Assembly: GCF_001039355.2 (NCBI RefSeq)
Contig: NW_019774547.1
Span: 248,001-312,000 of the forward strand
From: Lingula anatina
Taxonomy: Eukaryota; Brachiopoda; Lingulata; Lingulida; Lingulidae
Reading direction: 5' to 3'
Length of the DNA stretch: 64,000 nt
Position numbers and translations under genes: made by a program. The notes beneath the pieces were generated by a model, which saw only the letters and a program-made list of their open reading frames with translations, was not told the origin of the DNA and did not search any database. Shown here in pieces: positions 23,659 through 36,300 of the stretch (within the stretch, counting starts at the first letter, position 1; every line of letters begins with the position of its first letter).

Positions 23659-25640
23659 GGCACTGGCACATTTAGCATATGACGCTAACGTTAAAAAAAT
23701 TACCAGTACGCATACAAACGCAAGGGGTTTACAAACGCAAGATTTAACCCGTATACGCAGGCACACTTTGGTGTACGTTCGCATAACTGGAGGGAGAATG
23801 TTTCAGCATGTTCAAAAACAATTACATACGTTGCTTGTTTCTTCATGCTTATACGCTGGAAGCAGGGTGATTTCATACGCTCAAAGTTGTACGTATAAAT
23901 CAATGTCACATACGATAATCATACGTACCTCTTTCCGCTAGGTGTAACAAAACCTTAAGGCCTCTAACGCAGGTGTGCTTAGTTGCTTGTCATATTTTGC
24001 ACAGCAGGTCTGAAGAGTAGATATGCCTCGTCGCACATACCTGAGAAGACCTTGGCAAGTTGTGGGGAATGTGGTGTGCTGGACGCAAACAAAAGGACGT
24101 TGCTGTTCACCTTTGGATTGCCTCAAGGAACTGTCTGTAAGATCATCCAACGGTTTCGTACAAAACACCATGTGAAACCAGGGAACAGTACATGTCGTCC
24201 TCGAAGGACTACAGCCAGGGAGGACTGTATACAACTTACAAGATGTGTCGTCAAAAGAGCATTGTCAGCACCTTCTCTGAGGAACAGTGGCAAAACGCGC
24301 AAAAAAACGGGTTTCCAGGGAAACAGGCAACAGGAGACTTCTGATTCATAGCCTGGGCCAAGATTTTCACAGGAAAAATTCTACAACCCAGCAGAGAAAG
24401 AACCGACGCTAGGGATGGACGCAAGGTTTCCATTGCCGTGAAATGCGTCATTTTTTCTTATGAAGCAAGATTTTCTTTGTGGCATTGTAAGCAGACTCCA
24501 TGCTTCATGTGAGATTCAGAAAAGATTAGCTGAAGACCATGTTGTGGGAACCGTGGTTGTCATTCCATATCAAGCTCGAACCAGTCTGGTGTTCCTCAGA
24601 GAAAGCTAGCTGCTGACGTGTACAAGTTCTGGCGACCAACATGGTTCCATCTGCTAAAGCTCATTTTGGTCCTACATTCTTGGTCAATATGGCAAGGGTT
24701 CATCTCAACTTGATCCCTGCTTTCTTGGACATATCATTTATCTTTCTCTATAAATTGCCGATAATTCAAGAAATTGATAATGATCACTAAAAGGTAACCA
24801 AACAAATAAATAACCCAACTATACTGTAACTTGAAGGTATAACATGGAATTATAATAAAACGCCTATGAGTTGATTGTAAGTTACATTCTGTCATAGTTT
24901 GAACTTATTGAAATCGTAGATGCTGTACTCTATTGGGAAATTCCATCATTTTAGCAAGAGCGTACATGTGGCGTTCAATTCAAAAGTCCAAAACACAAAG
25001 CCGGAATGAACCGTTTATGAGTTTCAATTGTAAAGTATTGTAAAAACTGCTTTATAGATCTCCGCACACAAAAGCACTTCCCTCCGTTTATTTCACTATT
25101 ATGATACACGTTCTTTATATTTTCCCAGAATTCTGAAATGCGGTCATTGTATTGAAATTCCGTAACATTCCAGCCTCAATACTTTCTCGATTGGACAGGT
25201 TCAAATGTTGTGGATTTGGCTTACAAAAAAGGTGTCTTATTGTAAATCGGGTCAATAATCTTAATGTATTCAGACTAATCTTTTTTTCAAAATGGTCTTA
25301 TGTGACCTTAGCGTTATGGATTGTTCGCCACAACTCCATTGAAAATGTAATTATCAACAGCACAAAGGTGCGGCGGTCTGGAAGAGGGTCATAAGCCAAG
25401 ACACTGCTAAATGGTGCATTCTGGCGATGCATTTTTAAACCACAATTTTGCATTGAATGCCAGATGGATGTCAGAGGAGCCAGTGGCTAAAAACAGAGAC
25501 AATAACGTGCAAAAGTCGTTAAATATCAAAGGTTGTTTTTGAGAATTGGAATCAAATGTTCGATGCGTTTTTGTCCGCCTGACATATGGACGTTTAGAGT
25601 AAAAGAACGACATAGCTGTAGGGAGACAGGACCTGGTCCT
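23659..25640. repeat. Large tandem duplication, unit 2 (about 1982 bp)
   Basis: Near-identical copy of 21357-23657. Relative to unit 1 it lacks 326 bp (unit-1 positions 22409-22734) with ATCC at both deletion ends, and it has 7 extra bases near 24233. The length difference of 319 bp is fully explained by these two indels. Beyond about 25640 the sequence is unique. Confidence 0.92.
24023..24710 (+). pseudogene. Tc1/mariner-like transposase remnant in unit 2, C-terminal catalytic block deleted
   Basis: It carries the same frameshifted N-terminal and GRPR segments as the unit-1 copy (KIIQRF, CRPRRTTAREDC). The 326-bp deletion has removed the block with PALNPIEHCWD. Confidence 0.72.
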
Positions 25641-26549
25641 TCTGCTCACTTGAGTGAAAACGCAGGTTCCTTGGAGGATGGCAAAAAAGAGTAACAAAAA
25701 ATAAAACAAGAATAATTACGAGAATCGTATATCTTAAGTTTAAAAAAAAAAAACTAATAATAATCTCATGACTGAAAGGCTACCTACAAAATTGTTTACT
25801 TTAAGGCAAAACGTCGCGAAAAAACAATCGGTAGATACTTCTCAGAATTTAATATTTCATTAACATGCGTTATTTTTGTGCTCATTATCGTCAGTAAAAG
25901 CTATTTAGGTATACCACTTTGAAATGAAAGTTCTATGTTGCATGATACCGTTTCATTGCCCTAGTCTAATCTAGACATTTCGCGGGAATTGTTGTTGCGA
26001 CAATAAAAATAAATGTAATCTAAATAAGATTCCCTGCCTGGGGAAAACACAAATGAGATATATAGGTGGTCCCGGAGAATTACATTTTAGTTTACGCAGC
26101 ACGTACTGACAGAAACTCACTGACGGTGCCAAAAACTGCGAGCTAGTCTGCAATAAGCTTAGTATTCTAGCGACTGGATGCCTGACCTTTTGCGTTTGGT
26201 TTATCTCCGTTCTAATGCCTGGTTAATTGTATCCACCGGGACGTAAAATAACTATCAAGACCTCGCCTAAACTGTTTTGGGTGATATTCACACAATTTCC
26301 TGTTCCCTTGTTATCGGAAAATTGATAGAAAGTTGTCCCAAACTCCCAAAACGCTAACGTGTGTATGACCCTGTTAAGGACCATTTGCAATTTAAATCTT
26401 TCATAATTTCTTGGTTTGGTCAAGCATAAAATTTGGTCATATTTGAGTTTTTTTAAAACAACATCATTAGTCAGAATTAGTATTTCATTTTATAAACGGA
26501 GGCTGCTGATAGTAAAAGTCCTTTAGAGTGCGAGGAAATACAAGCCACA
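25641..26549. other. Intergenic stretch, no gene recognised
   Basis: Unique AT-rich sequence between the tandem duplication and the transposon. I see no supported feature. Confidence 0.5.
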
Positions 26550-28071
26550 CACTGTAAAAACAGTGCTTAGCATTTAAATACATACAACATACGTTAAGCA
26601 CCTATACGCATTTAGAAATATGTGTAAAAGCTAAGCACGTATAGCTTTTCAAGCGTTTTACAGAAGAAAATGCTAGACACATTGGCAGTGTTACACGTTT
26701 AGCTATGTGCTTAGCTTCACCGGTATATGGATCTATAATAAGTCTATCACAAGCTAAGCACATTGGCTAATCACTTCCCCTGCTAAGCGCGTGAGGCTGC
26801 TAAACACATGGAGCTGCTATAGGTGTGGAATTCCTAAACGCGTGGAGCTGCTGAACAATACCCTCTACCAAGGCCGCAGTTCTTGGGGACATTTTTTGCT
26901 GAGGCGACATCAGATCAAATTAACTATCTATTTATCTAGAGACATATCTGTGAACATCTGTGAAAAATCAATCTGTCGCCCTGGTAGAGGATAGCTGAAC
27001 AACAAGTTTAGCTTTTCAAGCTTCTTTCAGAAGAAATAAAAAAATGTTAAGCATTCTTAGAAGTGTCGCACTTTTAGCTATGTGGTTAGTTTCACCGGGC
27101 CCATAAGTTTATTACAAGGCTCAAAAATTTGGCTTAACACTTCCCCTTGTAAACGTGTGGAGCTGTTGAAGGCGAGGAGCAGTCTGCTCGAACGCTTTGT
27201 GTCCTTCCTTGCAGTAACGCGTGCTTATTTAAAATAGGCCTATTAAAGATGCATACAAAGTCAATTTTTTTGCTCATTTTGTGGAGTTTTATAAGCGTGT
27301 TTATAACATTCTGGAAAAACATTATATAATGTTTTGAAAACATTTTTTTATATAAATAACCAAAACACGTCTTATGTTGTTTGCACTACAGTTAGCGGTT
27401 AATTCCAAAATGGGCTTGGGGTTAGTCGGCGACTAGAGAGGTGCGAATTGTAGAATATTCGGACTATCGGTACCGAAACAACCAGCATGTGATGAAAGTT
27501 TAAATAAAGTATTATAATGAATACCCCACCATCATCCTGATGTTCTATTGTTCATTACTTCCGGAAAAAATAAATAGATATCAATACCGTAGCGCATTTT
27601 ATCAAAATATGGAGAAAGGTGTTTTAAAGTAAAAATGATAGTTGTTTCGTGCCTTTAGTGAACTAGTGAATTTTCCTAACCTGCTTTTCAGAAATACATT
27701 CCAATAAACTTCCTCGCAAGGTCAGCTAACACAAGGATGAATAAGTCCAGCTGTAAAGATGATAGTGGGAAGTCAACGATGTTGACAGTTCACGGTACCC
27801 TGCTATAGAAAAAGATAACTATAGCAGTTAAAGGTGACCGTGAGTTCGTGCGTGCGTGCGCGCGAGCACGTGTGTGCGACCAAAACAGTTGAAACCCAAA
27901 AGTTAAACAAATACACCCTACATTTATAAGCCGTCAAACGTGTCATACTGCTAAACACAAGCGTGTAACATGTTAAGGAGCTAAGCATGTAAGGAGCTAA
28001 ACGCGTCGAAAAAGTGAGACAAAACGGGCGCTTAGAAATGTGTTTAGGAGCTAAACACTGTTTTTACAGTG
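26550..28071. mobile_element. About 1.5-kb non-autonomous DNA transposon with CACTGTAAAAACAGTG ends
   Basis: The left end (26550) CACTGTAAAAACAGTGCTTAG and the right end, read in reverse from 28071, CACTGTAAAAACAGTGTTTAG are inverted copies. Each 16-bp tip is itself a small palindrome. Inside, a block of about 200 bp occurs twice in direct orientation (about 26640-26850 and 27003-27180, shared TAGCTTTTCAAGC, TTTAGCTATGTG, TTCACCGG, CACTTCCCCT). Words such as GCTAAGCAC and GCTAAACAC recur throughout. No transposase frame is seen. Flanks share only CA, so the target duplication is unresolved. Confidence 0.7.
26859..26993. mobile_element. 135-bp MITE nested in the larger transposon, perfect 9-bp target duplication
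   Basis: The ends are TACCCTCTACCA on the left and, in reverse, TATCCTCTACCAGGG on the right. GCTGAACAA flanks both sides (26850-26858 and 26994-27002). A 9-bp duplication is typical of Mutator-like or Merlin-type insertions. It lies between the two direct-repeat blocks of the host element. Confidence 0.85.
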
Positions 28072-30896
28072 CAGACTCGGTACTACCAGTAAAATGTGTT
28101 GTTGAAAATAAATTGAGTTGTGCGTTTATGCATAGATGTAATTCGACCAAAACCAAAAAAAAAATTTTTTTTTCGCAAATGAAAAACCCCAAAAGACGAA
28201 TATTGACTGTTTCCTCAAGCTTCCTTTCGTAAAATAGCGAATTAGTAGAAAAGAGACACCGCAAGCCAAATGTTCGAGTTGCTCGTGCATGCGGACTATT
28301 GGCTTTTGTGAAATGATTGAACGCCGGATAATCAAGGCCTTCACACAAGGCCCAGAAATACCTAAAAGCAAATATAAAATACGCAAGAATAAAAATGGAG
28401 CAATTAACACGCTCGATCCTTCGGGGAAGCACTTTGCAAACCAAAACGTAGTTACTAGTGACTTTTTCGAAATGAAGTGGCACATTCCGGTAGGCCATCC
28501 GATGCCATTAACAAACCTTTATTTTTGATTTACAGGCTAATGCCTTTTTGGTAGTCAATCAGACACATTGCTTTTCTAACATTCACGGTTCATAACATTT
28601 CATATGCCCATAGGGCTAACAGTAACTCTGATAAGAGGTTGAATTATTAATCAAGAATTCTATAGAGAGCAATGTTCACTGACTATGTATTCGGCACAAT
28701 AAACAAAAAATCTTCAGTTCAAAATATTCATAGGGTAATAAACCCAATAATCAGTAATAAACATTGCCGGGTGGACGCACATTAATGACATTCTTTCCGT
28801 TAATACGAATATAAGGCAGTTTAGAACCTGATGGCTGATTGAATGGATATCAAAATAATTTGAAAACGTATTGATGGACGCAGCACACGCAGTTCTGCAA
28901 TACTTGTGCACAGTGTTAGGCGTAATGCATTATTTTAAGGAAATACAGCGGCGGGTGATCTTTGTTTCAATGTTTCCAATATTGACCTGGTGTTGCTGTT
29001 TATATGATGTTGCAGTTTGTCCCCAAGCAGAAATGAACGGCAACATCAAAAATCAACATATCCAATACAATTTCCCGGGCCTCATTTGTGTCGTATTTGG
29101 CGAAGTATCTTTATGAATATGCAAGGTGATTGTCGATCGTTCGTCGGTTTAGACAAAAAAAGCAAGATCTATCCCATAATATGTCCTTCAAAATGTTGCT
29201 TTGGAAACTGGTCTTATACACCAACTACTGGTAATTCCAATTAAACCATAATAATACGGACAAGCAATTTATGGAGCCTTATCGATCCATGAGATAAAAA
29301 CACCAGCGGGTCTGTATCAAAAGAACCTTTATTTCATGCTTATTCCAGCAACCATACAGCAAGAAAGAACCAGAAGGAAAAGCAATCTTAAGAAATATCG
29401 TTAATCGCTATGACCTTGGAAAGATCTTTCTATCGTCTTTCCTACTTACACGTTTTTTAGATATATTGAAAATTATGTATGCCTGTTTTCCGTTTTCCAC
29501 TCAACGTAAATTTCTGCCAATTGCTCCGCTTGTGAATTAAATAGATTACCCTATTGTTGGTAAACTACTCGGAGCAGAACTTAAGAATAACTGAACATAT
29601 TTTGACCTCGTTTTCTATTACGCTTGGATTGAGATGACCCCAAGTCACCTATGGAGTTTATCTATCCTTCACATCTTTCTTCGTTTAAGGGATTAAATAG
29701 GTTAAAATTCATTTGGTATTTTCAATATCAATGAATTCCACGTTCAGAGATTAAATTAAGCTTTTATGAATTTGAAATCCACAGGCGGTCCAAACTCCGT
29801 AGACGCTGACCCTGGAATTAATATGGCTCTTTCAAAGCAGAATTCATCTCAGATTAAAAGACGTGACGATGTAATGTAGCGCATATACAGCCAATAAAAC
29901 AGATTAGTAGTCAGTCTCTGCATGCAAATAATTAAAAGGGAGCCTGATTAAAAGGTTCTTTGATTTGGTAGATAATAACTGCAGCGGGCTCCTGGTGATT
30001 GCTATCCGATGTTTACCTTTTCCGATATAGAAATATTACTTTTTCAATCAGATACTAAGAAGACATTTCCCTTACAACGATTATAATCCCTGGAAAATAT
30101 GCTTTTTAATATTATCATGTGAATTGATTATTATATTTAGTTGTATGATTTCCAACGGAAATGTACTTTCACATCTTAAATATGCTCATTGTTGAAGTTT
30201 AATCAAGTACCTGGTTGAGGCCAGAGAACTTGGTCACATTAAAGAAAACATCGGTTTCTACGAAAACCACCAATGTCAAAATGCTTTAGCAAAAATAAGA
30301 AAGCAATGTATATAAAGAGATCACCGTTATCGCGAAGAACTGCATCACGTGTGCATCAGGAAGGGTTCTAAGATGTAAACAAGATTAGCCTAGCTGCTCT
30401 TCAAATTTTAATCGGCGAAATTAGAATTCATTTCACCTAGCCATGTCATCTGTATTGTATTTGTAGTTTACAAACAATTAATGATGTGTCTTAAACCGGA
30501 TTTAAACATTTGAAAAAAAAATCACAGCATATATGTAAGAACACCCGAATCATTTTCAAAATTAATATCAGTTTTAAACGAAGACGACCGAGCTTAGGTC
30601 TGCACCCTGCATATGTGATTGTGTATGCGATGGCCTATGCAACCAATGAAAAATACAAAAACGTACAAAATTACTGACAATGTGGTATCTAAGAGCCCTC
30701 TACCTACCGCAAGAACCTACCTCAAGTGACTTTCCGCCCCTCTGTTTAGAAAAATAAAGAACAAAGGGGTCACGTTTTCAAAATTTAGAAATAATTCAGT
30801 CCTCTGCCTCTGAGTTTACTGCCAAAATTAACATTTACTCATGCAAATAAATTACAAGTTTTACTTAAAATAACCACCTCTTCAAAAAAAAAAAAA

Positions 30897-30928
<32 letters not shown>

Positions 30929-33223
30929 CAACAGTAATAATCATCTCTTAAACAGATACAGATAATTGTAACGTTTTTTAATAATTATTTCAATATAAAC
31001 AAAACTGTAAATCTTCTGGCAAAAATGCTTAATTAAGAGGGATAGAGGGAAGTGTGTAAAACTAGAGCACAATTAGTAACTCGATGACGACGGCCTAGCT
31101 AGTGTGTAAAAGATGTCATTTCCGCCTAGACCGCCTTTACATGACGAAGTTTCCTGTGAGCTATTATAGCGCCAGCGTTTGTTGACGTCTGTACTTTCGC
31201 GCACGTTAATCACCCATACGCTGATTGTAATCAGCTTACATGTTAGGTGCAGATCATTGACACCTCTAGAAAGAGAGAGATGGGGAAAAGTACCAGAACA
31301 AGTGCGACTGTAAGTAAATCCTCAAAGAGCAGAAAGAATCACTCGGCTGAAAAATAATATTGTGGCAAATTCAGCTCTATGTTCTCCAACTCACAACCCT
31401 TTTCAGCTGTAATTGGCCTATAAACTAGTGGGTATTTGATGATCTTAGCATTAAGAACCATCAAGTGAACCAGCACATTAATTACCACAGACAGCTTCAC
31501 AGACACAGAATAAATTAGTCGGCATTGATGGCACCCGATCACTGGGACGTTTGCGTGGCTAACAGCGTTCCAATGCCTTCTACAAAAAATGGGTTAGCTT
31601 CGATTAGATTGTATCTTTGAAAATGCCAACATAGATTAACCATAAGTCCTCCATACACTACTTCAAAAATGCCGATACGTGTCCAATATATTACTTTAAT
31701 GCATCACATAAAATCCTTTCCGGTATTAAATCCGTTTCGTGGAATATTGTGCCAAATTAAGTCTCACCTGACAAATAGAACGCTGTAGTATTATCTCACC
31801 TAACGATTTATTCCTTTCAAATCAAAATGTCATAAAAACCGTTTCAGTATCAACAGATTGCCATGAATGTTTGCACGTTTTAGTAGGATAAATTAATTTA
31901 AGTAGTAGAATATCTTTTTTATGCTTTAGTTTTTAGGTCATCTATATGTGATTATTTTACAAGACCATTTTGTTTGTAATGCCTATGTTTGTATGTATGC
32001 TGTTATGCAAATCCTTTTACTTGAATATGTGAACAACTAATATCTTTATGCAGCCTATTAGTTGTTCCATAGCAAACACTCTTAGACGCACTGAGCATAA
32101 GTGTATAATTTGATGATCATATGTTTTGCTGCTTGAAGTATAAAAATATAGCTAGCTCACTGTGATCTGTCGCAATGCGGTTTACATCATTAGATTTTAA
32201 CTCATTCTAGGCTAACGAGGGATTACAAAAGTCTCGATCCTATTTTGGCGAATGCTCTTCTTTTCCGTTGTTAACTGTTGCAATGATTGGCATAGTTAAA
32301 TTATGTGCGAACAGGGAAAACTTAAGGAAAAAATCGCGAACATCACGTTTGAAATTGATCCAAATGATCGTAGGATGTAGGTATGTATTTAAAGCAAGCC
32401 CTCGTTCAAGCAGGTTTCCATTTAATTATATCATTTCTTACCGTAACATGCGCCTAACTGGGAGATGATCCACACAGAGTATTGGCAGGAGCGTATGAAG
32501 CGCTTACATGTGGAATGAAGTCACATCGAAAGAACCTTCCCCGTCACCAATTTTCTTCTGTTGTTGCCCCGCTGGCACGATATAGCCACGGTTGGTCCAT
32601 TTCTTCTGCTCAGATCAACGCAGTTTGTGGCAATCACAGCCGATTGAAACCGTTTCAGAAATCATCCACATCAATGCAGTAGTCTAAAACATAAGGCACT
32701 ATGGTAAATTAACGTAAAGATTTTAGGAGAGAAAATCTTTAGCTATAAATTAATATAACCAATCAAAATTAAAAGGTCGTCAAATCAATACTGCAATCAT
32801 GAGTAATGACTACCAGTATGCAAATAATTTATTCTCGTCAAGCAATAGTATGATCATCAAATTTCACCGCGATTTGCACATACTATAGGCACAATAGAGA
32901 GATAGCTGCAGCAGTAAATTACAGCAGAGTAGATTACTCTTCTTATGTGACGTTTCGTATATTTCCAGATGTCTCTGCAACGCTTCGGTTGTCACTCCCC
33001 CTCGAGGATACATCTTTTGTACCTCAACCCTTTCGTGTTGCTCCTGTTACATAGTAATGTTACAGAGTTGTGTAAGACTGCACTATCTTTCCGTTGAGTA
33101 CTACTAGTGAAAGCTGTGATGTTTCTTCATTTATGTGGTTTTGTGACTGTCGTCTGGTGAACAACATTTCTTCTTCTACGATTGATCGTCTGCTCAGCAA
33201 AACGATTGATCGTCTGCTTCTAG
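28072..33223. other. Intergenic stretch upstream of the Kv2 channel gene
   Basis: No confident gene. Two minus-strand frames of 144 and 119 codons overlap at 28064-28498, but neither has a recognisable domain. An imperfect (TAA)n tract lies at about 30886-30945. CpG density rises around 31080-31260, before a speculative exon at 31280. Confidence 0.5.
31280..31309 (+). other. Speculative alternative first coding exon of the Kv2 gene
   Basis: ATG opens MGKSTRTSAT and reaches a strong donor GCGACT|GTAAGTAAAT at 31309/31310 in phase 0. An acceptor TGCTTCTAG|CC at 33223/33224 is phase 0 with the Kv2 frame, so the splice would extend the channel N-terminus in frame. The 200 bp before it contains CpG-rich sequence and a CRE-like TTGACGTC. 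This is position and phase only, so confidence is low. Confidence 0.25.
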
Positions 33224-33322
33224 CCATCTGCGCACGCAACTTTGGCTCACGCATGGTTTTATCATCCCGGTTCTAGTGGCCAAGCAGATAGCTCTACCCC
33301 GAGCAGCAGCGGACCACAGGGT

Positions 33323-36300
33323 ATGGCAAGGTCCCACTCCTACAGAGCACGCGATACATCCATAGAAAACGGCTCGGGAACTAGTTTCAGGGAACAAATG
33401 TTAATAAGGAGAAAGCGAGAGAGCGAAAGTACCACCAGTGAAGCAAAAATAACTCCCAATCCGCTCACTGCACCATCTGATGCATTGCCATTGCAGTTCA
33501 GTTCCGGGAATCAAACAGACATGCAGCCCCAGCCGGGTCCACCTCTCAAGACCCCTGTATACCAGCCCTTTATGCAGGGACCTCCTCCAGACCCGTATAC
33601 AATTATGCAGAGCAGGGCTCACAGCAACAGAGTTACCATTAACGTCGGAGGAGTTAAGCACGAAGTTATGTGGAAAACGCTGGACAGAATGCCGCATTCA
33701 AGACTCGGTAAACTGAAGACTAGTACATCGCATGAAAGTATTATGGACCTATGCGATGATTATAGTCTTATGGACAACGAATATTTCTTCGATCGTCATC
33801 CGAGATCATTTGCATCTATCATTAATTTCTATCGAACTGGAAAGCTTCACTTAGTGGAAGAGATGTGTGTTCTGTCGTTTAGTGATGATCTGGAATACTG
33901 GGGAGTTGACGAGCTTTACTTAGAGTCATGTTGCCAACATAGGTATCACCAGAAAAAGGAACATGTTTACGAGGAAATGAGAAAGGAGGCGGAAAGTCTT
34001 CGGGAAGGAGGTGAAGAGGAGAACTTTGGTACAGGTAGATGTGCCAAATGGAGACAAAAACTATGGGATTTACTTGAAAAACCTCAAACCTCCAGGGCTG
34101 CCCGGGTGAGTAATATCACTTCTGTCAGCGAGTGGAGGCTTATATCATTTTTTTAGTTTCTTTAACTTGAGAATTAAATTAGATATTGCATTTCAAATTA
34201 TATTCTAATATATTTTCAAAGCAAATGTGTTTGTATTAAGCTTGGAGAATGAACGCGTAGCATAGTTTCATAATTTACAAGCGTCTGTGTATTGCGTATA
34301 CAGTTTATACTTCACACGACAGATTAACAATTCTCCGTTCACACATAAAACGATCACTTGTTTTGTCGAATGCATTTTTAGCTGCTACATGTAAGTGTTT
34401 CATTATGTTCTGCAGAGCCATAATATTAAATGAGCTCTGAGCAAAGGTCGAACTACAACACTGGAAGATATTTCAAAGTAACTGACACAACGCAATAAGA
34501 ATACAAGTTCTTCTCTTCTACGCAGCACAAGCAAAACAGCGCGTTATGTAACCAGTGCGTAACTAACAGATAAACAATTGTGATTTCGTTCAATATTAAC
34601 TATTAATTGCTCAAAATATTGCTTCACTGGGATGTGAGTAGAGAGTTGATACAAAGTTATTACTCGGTATTCATTGTTGTGGGGGATGTATTATCGACAT
34701 TCCGAGAACTTTCCTCCGCCAAGTCACAGTGAGTCAATAAACCGTGAGACACTGGGTAATTTTGTTTTACACTTGACCGCTTGATGTTATTCCCGTGATG
34801 AAACACAAAAATCGGTGGTAATCAAATGATAAAAAGGCTAAATTTTCTTTGGGTCTTTTTCTGGTGCCAATGACGTCCGTTGTCTGTTTCTCAAACAAAA
34901 ATCCTGTATGCTTCAAAATCTACACGACTTAATCCTCCCAGTATAAAACACGCAGGCGCAATGCGTTCGCAGCCTTTCTCAGGTACACATCCAACATATG
35001 TTCATGATTATACGTTAATATCTCAGCGGATTCCCATCCACTCTCCAATTATGTTACCTTGATTTAAATGTCAAGTGTTATCATACGGCTTTTATGCGCA
35101 GAGTAACGTTGTATATCCTCATTTCTAACCACACAGATGGGCAAATTAAACATGGTCCTCTTCCACGTTTTCAAAGGGATTTCCAGGCGTTAGCACCATT
35201 AAATACCATTACATGTTTCACGAACACAGCGTAATTAAGTAACAAAACATTGTGCGAAGAGCTGAGTGATACAGAAAAGTACAGTCCTTATCGTAGACCG
35301 CTAAGCATTTGCATTCTGAAGCCGTTATCACTCCAGGCCAGGCTAGCGCTTCGGGCTGACGCTTTGACACGGATGTACTTAATGGCGTGTGCTCCCAATA
35401 ACCCTAACCTTTCCTGTCCAGTGATTTTTGCTTTTGACATAATTTATTTATATATAATAGTATATTAGTTATCAAAGCACGACAGTTTCATGCTGTTTAT
35501 GTCTTAACCTGTTATATAATTACCAAGGACGATACCTTTGCAATTAAAGATGTGGGATGATGTACAAGTTGAATGTCTTGATCGAAATAAAGTCACGCAA
35601 GTCTCTTAGCTTTAGAATATGATTTTTATATTGTATATGCCTGCCATTAGTATGGCCAGTCAGTCGATGTCAGCAACTGTGAGATCTTGCCTATATCTCC
35701 AATGTTGGTTATGTTTCTAATGAAGTACGAGTAATTGTGTTATTCCATGATAAACAAGAGAGAAAGAAAGCTGTAACATCTTATCGCTAGCAGGGTACCT
35801 TATTATAACCGAGACTGAGCCGTGTTGTATGCTGTATGTCATTCTGCAGGTTTGATAATCTTCATACACTGTAGATTCGATAGGGAGTCCTTACATATTA
35901 GCCGAATTATGTGTTGATTATTTCCTGTAAGAGAAGTCTCTAAGGTCATGTAGCGTGTGATATTATGTTTTGAAAAATTAACACGAATGTTTCTCGTAGG
36001 TCTGTTAAAGCCAGCTACGAAGAGAGCAGATATCGACTTCGGCAGATGAGATACCTGTGCGACTGTTTTAACGTTCTGATACATCATTCGTCGAACACCT
36101 GTAAAGATACGCACGTTTTTCTTATTATAAGATGAAACGAGTTTTTTTTTTTTTTTTTTTTTTGACGAACGAGTCTTACTCGTCAGTTTTCAGGGAAATA
36201 GTTCCAGGCATCGTGAATGATTGCCTCCAAATCACACAGGCGAAAAGATCGTACTCTTTGGTTTTCAGGTACTACTGCGTTATCCTGAAGTATTATGTTA

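Noticed and set aside
21357-25640. Long terminal repeats of a retrotransposon
   Set aside because: The two copies abut with only an N between them and contain Tc1-like rather than retroviral coding remnants. There is no internal region, primer-binding site or reverse transcriptase.
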